Below are positions 48,186-56,372 of a DNA stretch of 64,000 nucleotides, piece after piece; position 1 is the first letter of the stretch, and the number at the start of each line of letters is the position of its first letter. The notes beneath the pieces were generated by a model that saw only the letters and a list, made by a program, of their open reading frames with translations, made no database searches and had not been told where the DNA came from. The stretch comes from Tsukamurella sp040611135 (GTDB lineage: Bacteria; Actinomycetota; Actinomycetes; Mycobacteriales; Mycobacteriaceae), in NCBI RefSeq assembly GCF_040611135.1, contig NZ_JBEXNL010000001.1, positions 124,001 through 188,000 on the forward strand, read 5' to 3'. The position numbers were made by a program, and so were the translations under genes.

Positions 48186-49358
48186 TCACGCGGGCTTGTC
48201 CGCGCCCACCAGCCACATGGAGAAGTACTGCGAACCGCCGCCGTAGGCGTGGCCGAGTGCCTTGCGGGCACCGTCGACCTGGTAGTCCCCGGCGCGGCCC
48301 ATGACCTGCTTGGCGGCCTCGGCGAACCGAATCATGCCCGACGCGCCGATGGGGTTCGAGGACAGCACGCCGCCGGACGGATTGACGGGGAGCTCCCCGC
48401 CGATCTCGGTGCCCCCGGACTCGGTGAGCTTCCAGCCCTCGCCCGTGGGCACGAAGCCGAGGTTCTCCAGCCACATCGGCTCGAACCAGGAGAAGGGCAC
48501 GTAGATCTCGGCGGCGTCCACCTGGCGGAGCGGGTCGGTGATGCCGGCGTCCCGCCACAGGGCGGCGGCGGCGTCCTGCCCGGCCTGCGGGCTCACATGC
48601 TCGCGGCCGGCGTAGGCGAGGGGCTCGGTGCGCATCGCGGTCGCGAGCACCCACCCGACGCGGTTGCCGGTGGCCGCTTCCGATGCCTCGGCGGCCTCCT
48701 CGTCGCCGAGCACGATGGCACAGGCACCGTCGGACGACGGGCAGGTCTCGTCGAATCGGATGGGGTCCCAGAGCATCTGGGACGCCTGTACCGACTCGAG
48801 CGTGATGTCGGGCTGGTGCAGGTGGGCCAGGGGGTTGCGCGCGCCGTTGCGCCGGTCCTTGACCGCGACCATGGCGCCGACGTGGTCGGGCGCGCCCGAC
48901 CGCCGGATGTAGGAGCGGACGTGCGGCGCGAAGTAGCCACCGGCCCCCGCGCCGACGGGCACGGTGAACGGAACCGGGATCGACAGCGCCCACATGGCGT
49001 TCGACTCCGACTGCTTCTCCCACGCCACCGTGAGCACCCGCTTGTGCACGCCCGACTTGATCAGGGCGGCGGCGACGGCAGCGGTGGACCCACCCACCGA
49101 GCCCGCGGTGTGCACGCGCAGCAGTGGCTTGCCGACCGCGCCCAGAGCGTCGGCGAGGAACAGCTCGGGCATCATCACGCCCTCGAACATGTCGGGCGCC
49201 TTGCCGATCACGATGGCGTCGATGTCGGCCATCGTGGTACCGGAATCGAGCAACGCGGCGTCGACGGCCTCGCGGATCATGCCCGCCATGGAGACGTCGG
49301 CGCGTTTGGCGCGGTGGTGGGTCTGGCCGGTTCCGAGCACGGCGGTGGGCTTACCCAT
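48186..49358 (-). CDS. ltp3: Ltp3-like thiolase-fold lipid-transfer protein
   Basis: A 390-residue thiolase-superfamily protein. Features: MGKPTAVLGTGQTHHRAKRA, a nonstandard nucleophile region LRVHTAGSVGGSTAAVAAAL (histidine/threonine where thiolases have cysteine), and the C-terminal NPIGASGMIRFAEAAKQVMG plus LGHAYGGGSQYFSMWLVG. It matches Rv3523 in length and in its position beside the Ltp4-like and DUF35 genes, a set thought to act as an aldolase or thiolase on CoA-bound steroid side chains. The start shares a base with the upstream stop (TGATG). It ends the operon DUF35-ltp4-ltp3. Confidence 0.82.
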   Translation of the reverse strand: MGKPTAVLGTGQTHHRAKRADVSMAGMIREAVDAALLDSGTTMADIDAIVIGKAPDMFEGVMMPELFLADALGAVGKPLLRVHTAGSVGGSTAAVAAALIKSGVHKRVLTVAWEKQSESNAMWALSIPVPFTVPVGAGAGGYFAPHVRSYIRRSGAPDHVGAMVAVKDRRNGARNPLAHLHQPDITLESVQASQMLWDPIRFDETCPSSDGACAIVLGDEEAAEASEAATGNRVGWVLATAMRTEPLAYAGREHVSPQAGQDAAAALWRDAGITDPLRQVDAAEIYVPFSWFEPMWLENLGFVPTGEGWKLTESGGTEIGGELPVNPSGGVLSSNPIGASGMIRFAEAAKQVMGRAGDYQVDGARKALGHAYGGGSQYFSMWLVGADKPA

Positions 49359-50437
49359 CACTTGGCCTCCATCACGGCGATCAGGTTCTGCTGCAGGGAG
49401 TGTCCGCTCGTGGCGTGCGCCAGGACGCGTTCCGCGTCGCCGTTCCACACGGCGCGGGCGGCCTCGCCGATTCGGGCGAGGCCCGCGGAGAACATCGGAT
49501 TCCCCACGAGCGCACCGCCGGACGGGTTGATCCGTACGTCGTCGTCGAGACCGATCGCCCTGCGCAGGATCAGCTCCTGGTGGGTGAAGGGCGCGTGCAG
49601 CTCGGCGAGCTGCACGCCGTCCGCTCCGGCGGCGCGGGCCGCGACGGTGGTCGACGGCGACAGGGTGAGATCGCGCGAGCCCAGTGCGGGCGAGTCGATC
49701 CGGTGCTCGAGCCCGGTGATGAACGCGGGGTTCTCCCGGATCTCGCGGGCGCGCTCGGCGGAGGCCAGGATCGCGACCGCGGCACCGTCGGTGACGGGCG
49801 CGATGTCGTGCCGGCGCAACGGATCCGCCCACAGCGGCTCGCCCAGGAGCGTCTCCGCGTCGACGGTGCGCGACACCTGCGCCGCGGGGTTCGTCGTCGC
49901 GTCGGTGAGGCTGCGCGCGGCGACCGCGGCCATGTCGGCCTCGGTCCAGGCACCGGCGTCGATGCCGGCGCGGGCCTGCAGCGCGGCGACCGACACCGAG
50001 TCGGGCCACAGCGGTGCGACGGTGTACGGGTCGAGCTGCATGGTCAGCGTGCGGCGCAGCATGCCCGCGGAGGACTTGCCGAAGCCGTAGACGAGCGCGG
50101 TGTCGATCTCGCCGGTGCGGATCTTGACCCAGGCCTCGTACAGCGCCCACGCGGCGTCCATCTCCACGTGCGACTCGTTGATCGGCGGCACGGCCCCGAT
50201 GGAGTCGATCGCCGCGATGAACGAGAAGGCGCGTCCCGCGAGGTAATCCGACGAGCCGGAGCACCAGAATCCGATGTCGGACTTGGTGAGACCGGTCTGG
50301 GCGAAGACGTCGGCGAACAGCGGGATCAGCATCTCCACGCCGTTGGTGGTGGTCTGGTGGGCCCGCAGCCACGGGGTGGCGGCGTAGCCGACGACGGCGA
50401 CGGAGCCGTCCGGATCGGTGCAGGTGCGTGTGCTCAC
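49358..50437 (-). CDS. ltp4: Ltp4-like thiolase-fold protein
   Basis: A 359-residue thiolase-superfamily protein resembling Rv3522. Features: VAVVGYAATPWLRAHQTTTN, IGFWCSGSSDYLAGRAFSFI (active-site region, with GSSDY in place of the usual motif), SHVEMDAAWALYEAWVKIRT, LAELHAPFTHQELILRRAIG and NPSGGALVGNPMFSAGLARI. It probably forms a complex with the Ltp3-like protein and the DUF35 protein, by analogy with Ltp2-ChsH2. The GTG start overlaps the stop of the DUF35 gene by four bases. Confidence 0.82.
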   Translation of the reverse strand: MSTRTCTDPDGSVAVVGYAATPWLRAHQTTTNGVEMLIPLFADVFAQTGLTKSDIGFWCSGSSDYLAGRAFSFIAAIDSIGAVPPINESHVEMDAAWALYEAWVKIRTGEIDTALVYGFGKSSAGMLRRTLTMQLDPYTVAPLWPDSVSVAALQARAGIDAGAWTEADMAAVAARSLTDATTNPAAQVSRTVDAETLLGEPLWADPLRRHDIAPVTDGAAVAILASAERAREIRENPAFITGLEHRIDSPALGSRDLTLSPSTTVAARAAGADGVQLAELHAPFTHQELILRRAIGLDDDVRINPSGGALVGNPMFSAGLARIGEAARAVWNGDAERVLAHATSGHSLQQNLIAVMEAK

Positions 50438-51396
50438 AGGTGCTTCTCGTAACTGGAGTAGGGGGCGTCCGGCTCACCGGTCGGTTCGAAATGCGAGATG
50501 TTGCCTGGACTCTCGGTCCATTCCTCACGCGGCTTCCACACGGCGCGCACGCGCAGACCCATCCGCACCTCGGACGGGTCGCAGCCGAGCACGAGGTGGA
50601 GGAACGGTATGTCGGCGCCGTCGATCAGCACGTAGGCGGCGACGTACGGGGGCTTGATCCGCTGCCCCTGGAAGGGCACGTTGACCACGCAGAAGGTGGT
50701 GACCACGCCGGTGTCCGGCAGGTCGACCTCCTCGGTGGTGGGGATGCCGTCGATCGGGCAGGCGTTGCGGGGCGGCACGTAGACGTTCCCGCACTTCCCG
50801 CAGCGCTGGCCCAGCAGCCGGCCCTCGGCGAGTGCCCGCAGGTAGCGGGTCTCGGGCTCGGAGGCGGAGTGTTCGAGGGTGAGGGAGACGGGGGCGACCA
50901 GCATCGTCACCGGATCGCCCGACGGTGCCGCGACCTCGGGGACGCCGTCGCCCTCGCCGGGGACGAAATGCGTGATGTCGCCGATCGCGCCTGTCGTCTC
51001 GGCGGTCCAGCGCGCGTGCACCCGCATGCCGGTCGAGATGTCCTCGGGGCCCGCGACGTCGACGGCGTGCAGGAGGGACGTGTCGGCACCGTCGAGCCTG
51101 ATGAGCGCGTACGCGAAAGGGCGGTCGAGGGGCTGACCGTCGACCGGATGCGCGTTCCAGGTCCAGCTCGTCACCGTGCCGGTGTCGGACACGGGCACGA
51201 CCTCGGCCAGCGGGGCGTGCGTGTCGGGGTCGAACTCGAGCGGGGGCACGTGCACCCGCCCGGCGGCGTCCCTGGTGCCGACGATGCGGCGCGCGCGGAG
51301 GTTCGTCATGAACGCGCCCAGCACCGGTCCGAGCGACCGGGTGTAGTCGAAGGACAGGTGCATCGGCGCCGAGAGGGTCTGCGGTTCTGCGGTCAC
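50434..51396 (-). CDS. Double DUF35/OB-fold protein (Rv3521-like), partner of Ltp3/Ltp4
   Basis: A protein of about 320 residues with two OB-fold DUF35 modules. The second module has a zinc ribbon, GQRCGKCGNVYVPPRNACPI (C-x-x-C ... C), then VVTTFCVVNVPFQGQRIKPP and the strands VAAYVLIDGADIPFLHLVLG. DUF35 proteins dock on thiolase-like aldolases and supply the acyl-CoA channel, as the ChsH2 tail does for Ltp2. The start is uncertain: tandem GTG codons at 51396 and 51399 sit only nine and six bases from a KstR box, which suggests a leaderless mRNA. Confidence 0.78.
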   Translation of the reverse strand: MTAEPQTLSAPMHLSFDYTRSLGPVLGAFMTNLRARRIVGTRDAAGRVHVPPLEFDPDTHAPLAEVVPVSDTGTVTSWTWNAHPVDGQPLDRPFAYALIRLDGADTSLLHAVDVAGPEDISTGMRVHARWTAETTGAIGDITHFVPGEGDGVPEVAAPSGDPVTMLVAPVSLTLEHSASEPETRYLRALAEGRLLGQRCGKCGNVYVPPRNACPIDGIPTTEEVDLPDTGVVTTFCVVNVPFQGQRIKPPYVAAYVLIDGADIPFLHLVLGCDPSEVRMGLRVRAVWKPREEWTESPGNISHFEPTGEPDAPYSSYEKHL

Positions 51397-51404
51397 CACC
51401 CGAG

Positions 51405-51418
51405 TGAAACATGTTCTA
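51405..51418. promoter_or_regulatory. KstR box between DUF35 operon and FadD8-like gene
   Basis: TGAAACATGTTCTA matches the KstR consensus fully. It is almost adjacent to the GTG start of the DUF35 gene and 106 bases upstream of the FadD8-like gene on the other strand. Confidence 0.8.
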
Positions 51419-51523
51419 ACTTTTTGGCGCAAGGGTATCCCGGAAATGGGATTGAGCCCCTACCGTGGAGACGATCGCACCGCACGAGAAGGCGGTGTTC
51501 CGCAACGATCCACGAGGTGTTCC

Positions 51524-53077
51524 ATGGACGATCTGCATCGCGAGCCGCTCGCCGGCGACATCCTGCTCGGCTCGCTCGAGGCCTACCCGGACAGGACCGC
51601 CGTGCATGTCACCGGTCCGCAGGGCGATAGCACGCTCACCTATGCGCAGGTGCGAGACGAGGTCAGCCGGTACGCCCAGGCGTACGCGTCCTTCGGTCTC
51701 GGCGCGGGAAGCCCCGTCGCGATGCTGTCGGGCAATCGGCACGAGGTGCTGATCGCCCAGTCCACCAACCTGATCACCGGCGTCCGCTTCGCCGCGCTGC
51801 ACCCGATGGGCTCACTCGACGATCACGTCTACGTCATGGAGGACGCGGGGATCGAGACCCTCATCTACGACCCGCGCCTGTACGAGCAGCGTGCCGCCGA
51901 CCTGCGTGAGCGCGTTCCCGGCTTGAAGACGCTGCTCTCGTTGGGGCCCACGGACTCCGGCATCGACCTCACGGCGGTGGCGGCCGGCTTCGAGCCCGGA
52001 CCGCTCGCGGCGCACACCGCCGACCCGTCCTCGACCGCGAGCCTCGCCTACACCGGCGGCACCACCGGCAAGAGCAAGGGCGTCATGCTCAGCTACTCGG
52101 GCGGCGCGGCGCTGCTGCGCATCCAGCGCACGGAATGGGAATGGCCGCAGGAGATCCGATTCCTGGTCTGCGCACCGCTCAGCCACGCCGGCGGCGCGTT
52201 CTGGAACCCGACGTCGATGTCCGGCGGTTCCATGGTCGTGCTGCCGCGGTTCGAGCCGGAGGCCGTGCTCGCGGCGATCGAGAAGTACCGGATCACCGCG
52301 ACGATGCTCGTGCCGACCATGATCTACGCGCTGCTCGACCACCCGAAATTCGACGACTACGACCTCTCCAGCCTGGAGACCGTCTTCTACGGCGCGTCGG
52401 CGATCTCACCGACCCGGCTCACCGAGGCGATCGAGCGGATCGGGCCCGTGTTCTTCCAGTTCTACGGCCAGGCCGAGTGCCCCATGACGATCGCGGTGCT
52501 CCGCCGCGGCGACCACGACCCGTCGAAGCCGGAGCGGCTGGCGAGCTGCGGCAAGCCCGTCCCGTGGGTGAATGTCGCCCTGCTCGACGATGCCGGGCGC
52601 CCCGTCGAACCCGGTGCGCCGGGGGAGATCTGCGTGCGTGGCCCGCTGGTGATGCAGGGCTACCTGAACAAGCCGGAGCAGACGGCCGAGGCCACCGAGC
52701 ACGGCTGGCTGCACACCGGCGATGTGGGACGGTTCGACGACGAGGGCTACCTGTACATCGTCGACCGGAAGAAGGACATGGTGGTCACGGGCGGGTTCAA
52801 CGTCTTCCCGCGCGAGGTCGAGGACGTCATCTCGACGCACCCGTCCGTCGCGTCCGTCGCGGTGATCGGCGTACCCGACGACAAGTGGGGCGAGGCCGTG
52901 AAGGCCGTCGTCGTGCCGCGCGCGGGCGCGACCGTCGACGTCGAGGAGCTGCGCGACCTGGTCCGCGACCGCAAGGGCGCCGTCTACACCCCGAAGACCG
53001 TCGACCTCGTCGAGTCGATCCCCGTCAGCCCCCTCGGTAAGCCGGACAAGAAGGCCCTGCGCGCCCAGTACGCCTGA
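51524..53077 (+). CDS. FadD8-like acyl-CoA ligase
   Basis: A 517-residue AMP-forming acyl-CoA synthetase. Features: SLAYTGGTTGKSKGVMLSYS (ATP loop), APLSHAGGAFWNPTSMSGGS, QFYGQAECPMTIAVLRRGDH, HGWLHTGDVGRFDDEGYLYI, TGGFNVFPREVEDVISTHPS and the C-terminal lysine region PVSPLGKPDKKALRAQYA. By memory it is nearest to M. tuberculosis FadD8 rather than FadD19 or FadD17. With a KstR box upstream it may activate a sterol side-chain acid or a co-metabolised fatty acid. The ATG follows GAGGTG. A perfect 24-bp inverted repeat follows its stop. Confidence 0.78.
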   Translation: MDDLHREPLAGDILLGSLEAYPDRTAVHVTGPQGDSTLTYAQVRDEVSRYAQAYASFGLGAGSPVAMLSGNRHEVLIAQSTNLITGVRFAALHPMGSLDDHVYVMEDAGIETLIYDPRLYEQRAADLRERVPGLKTLLSLGPTDSGIDLTAVAAGFEPGPLAAHTADPSSTASLAYTGGTTGKSKGVMLSYSGGAALLRIQRTEWEWPQEIRFLVCAPLSHAGGAFWNPTSMSGGSMVVLPRFEPEAVLAAIEKYRITATMLVPTMIYALLDHPKFDDYDLSSLETVFYGASAISPTRLTEAIERIGPVFFQFYGQAECPMTIAVLRRGDHDPSKPERLASCGKPVPWVNVALLDDAGRPVEPGAPGEICVRGPLVMQGYLNKPEQTAEATEHGWLHTGDVGRFDDEGYLYIVDRKKDMVVTGGFNVFPREVEDVISTHPSVASVAVIGVPDDKWGEAVKAVVVPRAGATVDVEELRDLVRDRKGAVYTPKTVDLVESIPVSPLGKPDKKALRAQYA

Positions 53078-53080
53078 TCA

Positions 53081-53149
53081 CCGCAATTGAACGCTGTTAC
53101 GGAGAGGAAAACCGCAGGTCATTTGCTCCGTAACAGCGTTCAATTGCGG
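53081..53149. repeat. Perfect 24-bp inverted repeat filling a convergent gap
   Basis: Arms 53081-53104 and 53126-53149 are exact complements; the loop has 21 bases and contains ACCGCAGGT. Only three bases separate it from the fadD stop and two from the echA19 stop, so it occupies the whole gap. Twenty bases of the arm recur inside the fadE32-like gene at 29 kb. It is probably a bidirectional terminator built from a repeated element. Confidence 0.85.
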
Positions 53150-53151
53150 GA

Positions 53152-53946
53152 TCAGCGGCCCTCGAAGACCGGCTTGCGCTTCTCGGCGAAGGCGCGCGGG
53201 CCCTCCTTGGCGTCCTGGGAGAGGAATACCGGCAGGCCCTCCTTCGCATCGATCGCGAAGGCCTCCTCCTCATGCATGCCCTCGGTGGCGCGCATGGTGC
53301 GGAGCATCGCCTGCACGGCCAGTGGGCCGTTCGCGTTGATCAGCTCGGCCAGCTCCAGCGCCTTGTCCAGCGCGCCCCCGTCGGGCACCACGTGTCCGAT
53401 CAGCCCGTACTCCTTGGCCTCGGCTGCGGTGATGTGCCGGCCGGTGAGCAGGAGGTCCGCCGCCACGGTGTACGGGATCTGCCGCGGCAGCCGGACGGCC
53501 GAGCCGCCCATGGGATAGAGGCTCCACTTCGCCTCCGAGACGCCGAACTTCGCGCTCTCGCCCGCGACGCGGATGTCGGTGCCCTGCAGGATCTCCGTGC
53601 CGCCGGCGATGGCGGCGCCCTCGACCGCGGCGATGAGCGGCTTGCCCGGGCGGCGGCCCTTGATCAGGCCGGGGATCCGGGCCGGGTCGAAGGCGCTGCC
53701 CTCCTTCATCGCCTCGCCCGGGTTCGACTTCGCCATGTTCTTCAGGTCGGCCCCCGCGCAGAACGCACCGCCCGCGCCGGTGAGCACGGCGCTGCGGATC
53801 CCGGGGTCGGTGTCGATGCGATCCCATGCGTCGCTGAGGATCTGCAGCATCTCGCCGGTGAGTGCGTTCTTGCGCTCCGGCCGGTTCATGGTGATGAGCA
53901 GCGTGTGTCCGCGCTGTTCGACGAGCGCGTGCGGGGCGTTTGTCAT
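53152..53946 (-). CDS. echA19: EchA19, steroid enoyl-CoA hydratase
   Basis: A 264-residue crotonase-fold hydratase of the cholesterol side-chain pathway. Features: HTLLITMNRPERKNALTGEM, LTGAGGAFCAGADLKNMAKS (oxyanion loop), LIAAVEGAAIAGGTEILQGT, FGVSEAKWSLYPMGGSAVRL and the C-terminal EGPRAFAEKRKPVFEGR. The sequence is nearly collinear with Rv3516 as remembered. The ATG follows GAAGGAG. A KstR-like site lies between it and the divergent NPD-like gene. It converges with the FadD8-like gene. Confidence 0.92.
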   Translation of the reverse strand: MTNAPHALVEQRGHTLLITMNRPERKNALTGEMLQILSDAWDRIDTDPGIRSAVLTGAGGAFCAGADLKNMAKSNPGEAMKEGSAFDPARIPGLIKGRRPGKPLIAAVEGAAIAGGTEILQGTDIRVAGESAKFGVSEAKWSLYPMGGSAVRLPRQIPYTVAADLLLTGRHITAAEAKEYGLIGHVVPDGGALDKALELAELINANGPLAVQAMLRTMRATEGMHEEEAFAIDAKEGLPVFLSQDAKEGPRAFAEKRKPVFEGR

Positions 53947-54020
53947 GACTGAGGCTCCTTCGGTCGAGGACCCTCACCGAGACGAGGATCGGCAAATGCG
54001 GGAATCCGCTTCCATGGAAC

Positions 54021-54034
54021 AGTAACAGGTTCTA
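54021..54034. promoter_or_regulatory. KstR-like box between echA19 and NPD-like gene
   Basis: AGTAACAGGTTCTA fits the KstR consensus except for the first base. It is 34 bases before the NPD-like start and 75 bases from echA19, so it can serve both. Confidence 0.55.
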
Positions 54035-54067
54035 GTTTGGTGGAAAGATCTCTTCAGGAGGAATTCC

Positions 54068-55171
54068 ATGCGCACACCCCTGTGCGACGACCTGGGCATC
54101 GAGTACCCGGTCATCGCGTTCACCCCGTCCGAGCACGTCGCCGCGGCGGTCTCCCGTGCGGGCGGCCTCGGCGTGCTCGGCTGCGTCCGGTTCAACGACC
54201 CCGACGAGCTCGACGCCGTCCTCGACTGGATGGACGCCAACACTGACGGCAGGCCGTACGGCGTGGACGTCGTCATGCCCAACAAGGTGCCCACGGAGGG
54301 GAGCGCGGGCGATCTCACCGAGCTCATTCCCGCCGAGCACCGCGCGTTCGTGGAGCGCACCCTCCGCGAGCTCGGGGTGCCGGAGCTGCCCGACGGTGCC
54401 GCCGGGGCCGGGGTGCTCGGCTGGCTGCACTCGGTGGCCCGCTCCCATGTCGATGTGGCGCTGAAGCGCCGGATCGCGTTGATCGCCAACGCCCTCGGCT
54501 CGCCGCCGAAGGACGTCATCGACGCGGCGCACGAGCACGGCGTCAAGGTCGCGGCGCTGGCCGGCCGGGCCAAGCACGCCCGCGCCCACGTCGACAACGG
54601 CGTCGACATCGTCATCGCGCAGGGCTATGAGGCCGGCGGTCACACCGGCGAGATCGCCTCGATGGTGCTGCTGCCGGAGATCGTCGACGAGGTGGGTGAG
54701 GACGCCACGGTCGTGGCCGCGGGCGGCATCGGCTCCGGCCGGCAGATCGCCGCCGCGCTGACCCTCGGCGCCGAGGGGGTGTGGATGGGCTCCTACTGGC
54801 TCACCACCACCGAGTATCTCGAGACGCACACGAAGTCGCAGACCATGCAGGACGCCCTGGTCGCCGCGACGAGTGCGGACACCGTGCGCACCCGGATCTT
54901 CTCGGGCAAGCCCGCCCGCTTGCTCAAGACCCGGTGGACGCAGGCCTGGGAGGAGCCCGGCGCACCGTCGGCCCTGCCCATGCCTCTGCAGAACCTCCTG
55001 GTGGGGGAGGCGCACAGCCGGATCCACGCCTCGGGCGATCCGTCGGTCGTCGCGATGCCGGTCGGCCAGATCGTGGGCCGGATGAATGCGGTGCGGCCCG
55101 TCGCCGAGATCATGGCCGAGCTGGTCGGCGAGTTCGAGGATGCCGTCGACCGCCTGAACCTGGCACGCTGA
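54068..55171 (+). CDS. Nitronate-monooxygenase-like (NPD) flavoprotein
   Basis: A 367-residue FMN TIM-barrel protein with LGIEYPVIAFTPSEHVAAAV, GGLGVLGCVRFNDPDELDAV, IVIAQGYEAGGHTGEIASMV and VVAAGGIGSGRQIAAALTLG (phosphate loop). It is distinct from IpdC but shares its fold, so an enoate- or dienoyl-type reduction of a CoA ester is as likely as nitronate oxidation. The ATG follows AGGAGGAATTCC, a strong site. It is the first gene of a three-gene run with a PNPOx-fold protein and an unrecognised protein, behind a KstR-like box. Confidence 0.78.
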   Translation: MRTPLCDDLGIEYPVIAFTPSEHVAAAVSRAGGLGVLGCVRFNDPDELDAVLDWMDANTDGRPYGVDVVMPNKVPTEGSAGDLTELIPAEHRAFVERTLRELGVPELPDGAAGAGVLGWLHSVARSHVDVALKRRIALIANALGSPPKDVIDAAHEHGVKVAALAGRAKHARAHVDNGVDIVIAQGYEAGGHTGEIASMVLLPEIVDEVGEDATVVAAGGIGSGRQIAAALTLGAEGVWMGSYWLTTTEYLETHTKSQTMQDALVAATSADTVRTRIFSGKPARLLKTRWTQAWEEPGAPSALPMPLQNLLVGEAHSRIHASGDPSVVAMPVGQIVGRMNAVRPVAEIMAELVGEFEDAVDRLNLAR

Positions 55172-55175
55172 CCCC

Positions 55176-55673
55176 ATGGGAAACAATCAGCGCGGCCAGA
55201 TCCAGATGTCCGAGGCGGAGGTCGAGGAGTTCCTCGAGCGCAGCCGGACCGCCACCATCGCCACGGTCGGTTCCAGCGGGGTGCCTCACCTCGTGGCGAT
55301 GTGGTACGCCGTGATCGACGGCGATCTCTGGATCGAGACGAAGGCGAAGTCGCAGAAGGTCGTGAACCTGCGCCGCAACCCGGCGATGAGCGCGTCGATC
55401 GAGTCGGGCCGGTCCTACGATCAGCTCCGCGGCGTGACGTTCGAGGGCACGGCCGAGATCGTCGAGGACGAGGCGACCGTGCGCGCCGTCTGCGAACAGG
55501 TCTACGAGCGCTACTTCGGCCCGTACTCGGAGGAGCTCAAGCCCGCTATCGACGCGATGATGAACAAGCGCGTCGCGGTGCGGCTGCGCGCCGACCGCGT
55601 GCGCAGCTGGGACCACCGCAAGCTCGGGATGCCCGAGATGCCCGTGAGCGGATCGACCGCGGCGTTCCTGTAG
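55176..55673 (+). CDS. PNPOx-fold F420/flavin oxidoreductase (FDOR-type)
   Basis: A 165-residue split-beta-barrel protein with VEEFLERSRTATIATVGSSG, VPHLVAMWYAVIDGDLWIET, VVNLRRNPAMSASIESGRSY and GVTFEGTAEIVEDEATVRAV. This is the pattern of FDOR/PPOX-class F420- or FMN-dependent reductases. The start is four bases after the NPD-like stop, so the two are co-translated. A role in reducing a steroid or quinone-like intermediate is an inference from the KstR-type control of the operon. Confidence 0.78.
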   Translation: MGNNQRGQIQMSEAEVEEFLERSRTATIATVGSSGVPHLVAMWYAVIDGDLWIETKAKSQKVVNLRRNPAMSASIESGRSYDQLRGVTFEGTAEIVEDEATVRAVCEQVYERYFGPYSEELKPAIDAMMNKRVAVRLRADRVRSWDHRKLGMPEMPVSGSTAAFL

Positions 55674-55682
55674 GGGGCGGGC

Positions 55683-56369
55683 GTGCCCGGATCGCATGCA
55701 CAGCGGAATGATTCCACCGGCCTCGTCGAACTCAGCCCGTGCGTCGGGGGGCTCGTCCGGACCTGGTCGGACGACGGTGCTTCCCGCCTCTGGTCGGTGC
55801 CCGACGACGCGTGGATCCGCGACGCTCAGGCCACCGGCCGGATCGGACGCGCATCCCGCAAGGAGAACCGGTACCGCGAGGCGGCGCGCCTGAGCGAGTC
55901 CGACGGTGCGCTCCTCGTCCGTCCTCGAGGCCCGATGCGGGGCGCCGACGGGAACCTGACCATGGCCGAGCAGGTCGTCGCGCTCGGGCCCGAGAAGCGG
56001 CCCTCCCGGTCGACCTTCGAGGACTTCCGCGAGGTGCTTACCCGTGCTGTCGAGCACTGCGCCGCCACCGACGAGTACCTCGTGGTCGAGCGGGGTGCTC
56101 GGGACGCCGGACGAGAACCCTTCTGCCTCTTCGCGGTGCTGCCCGCCGGGACGGAGCCGGGCGTTTTCGTCACCGTCGTCGAGACCTCTCCGCCGCCCCG
56201 CGATTCGGACCTGTGGGCACCCTACGTCGACGAGTGGGACCGGACCGCCACGATCAGCGCACCGTCGGGCCCGGAGACGGTCGCGACCGCCCCGACGGTG
56301 ATGATCGAGGCGATCAGCCGCTGGGACATCGACCCCTGGGACCTCGCCTTCACCTTCGGTCGACGGTGA
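55683..56369 (+). CDS. Unrecognised 228-residue protein
   Basis: No family is recognised. The GTG start lies nine bases after the preceding gene, so it is the third gene of the NPD-FDOR run. The protein appears soluble and mixed alpha/beta, with segments such as STGLVELSPCVGGLVRTWSD, VLTRAVEHCAATDEYLVVER, GVFVTVVETSPPPRDSDLWA and a C-terminal ISRWDIDPWDLAFTFGRR. It is rich in tryptophan and acidic residues. Its stop lies three bases from the stop of the convergent LLM gene. Its function is unknown, and context suggests flavin/F420 redox metabolism at most. Confidence 0.6.
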   Translation: MPGSHAQRNDSTGLVELSPCVGGLVRTWSDDGASRLWSVPDDAWIRDAQATGRIGRASRKENRYREAARLSESDGALLVRPRGPMRGADGNLTMAEQVVALGPEKRPSRSTFEDFREVLTRAVEHCAATDEYLVVERGARDAGREPFCLFAVLPAGTEPGVFVTVVETSPPPRDSDLWAPYVDEWDRTATISAPSGPETVATAPTVMIEAISRWDIDPWDLAFTFGRR

Positions 56370-56372
56370 CCG

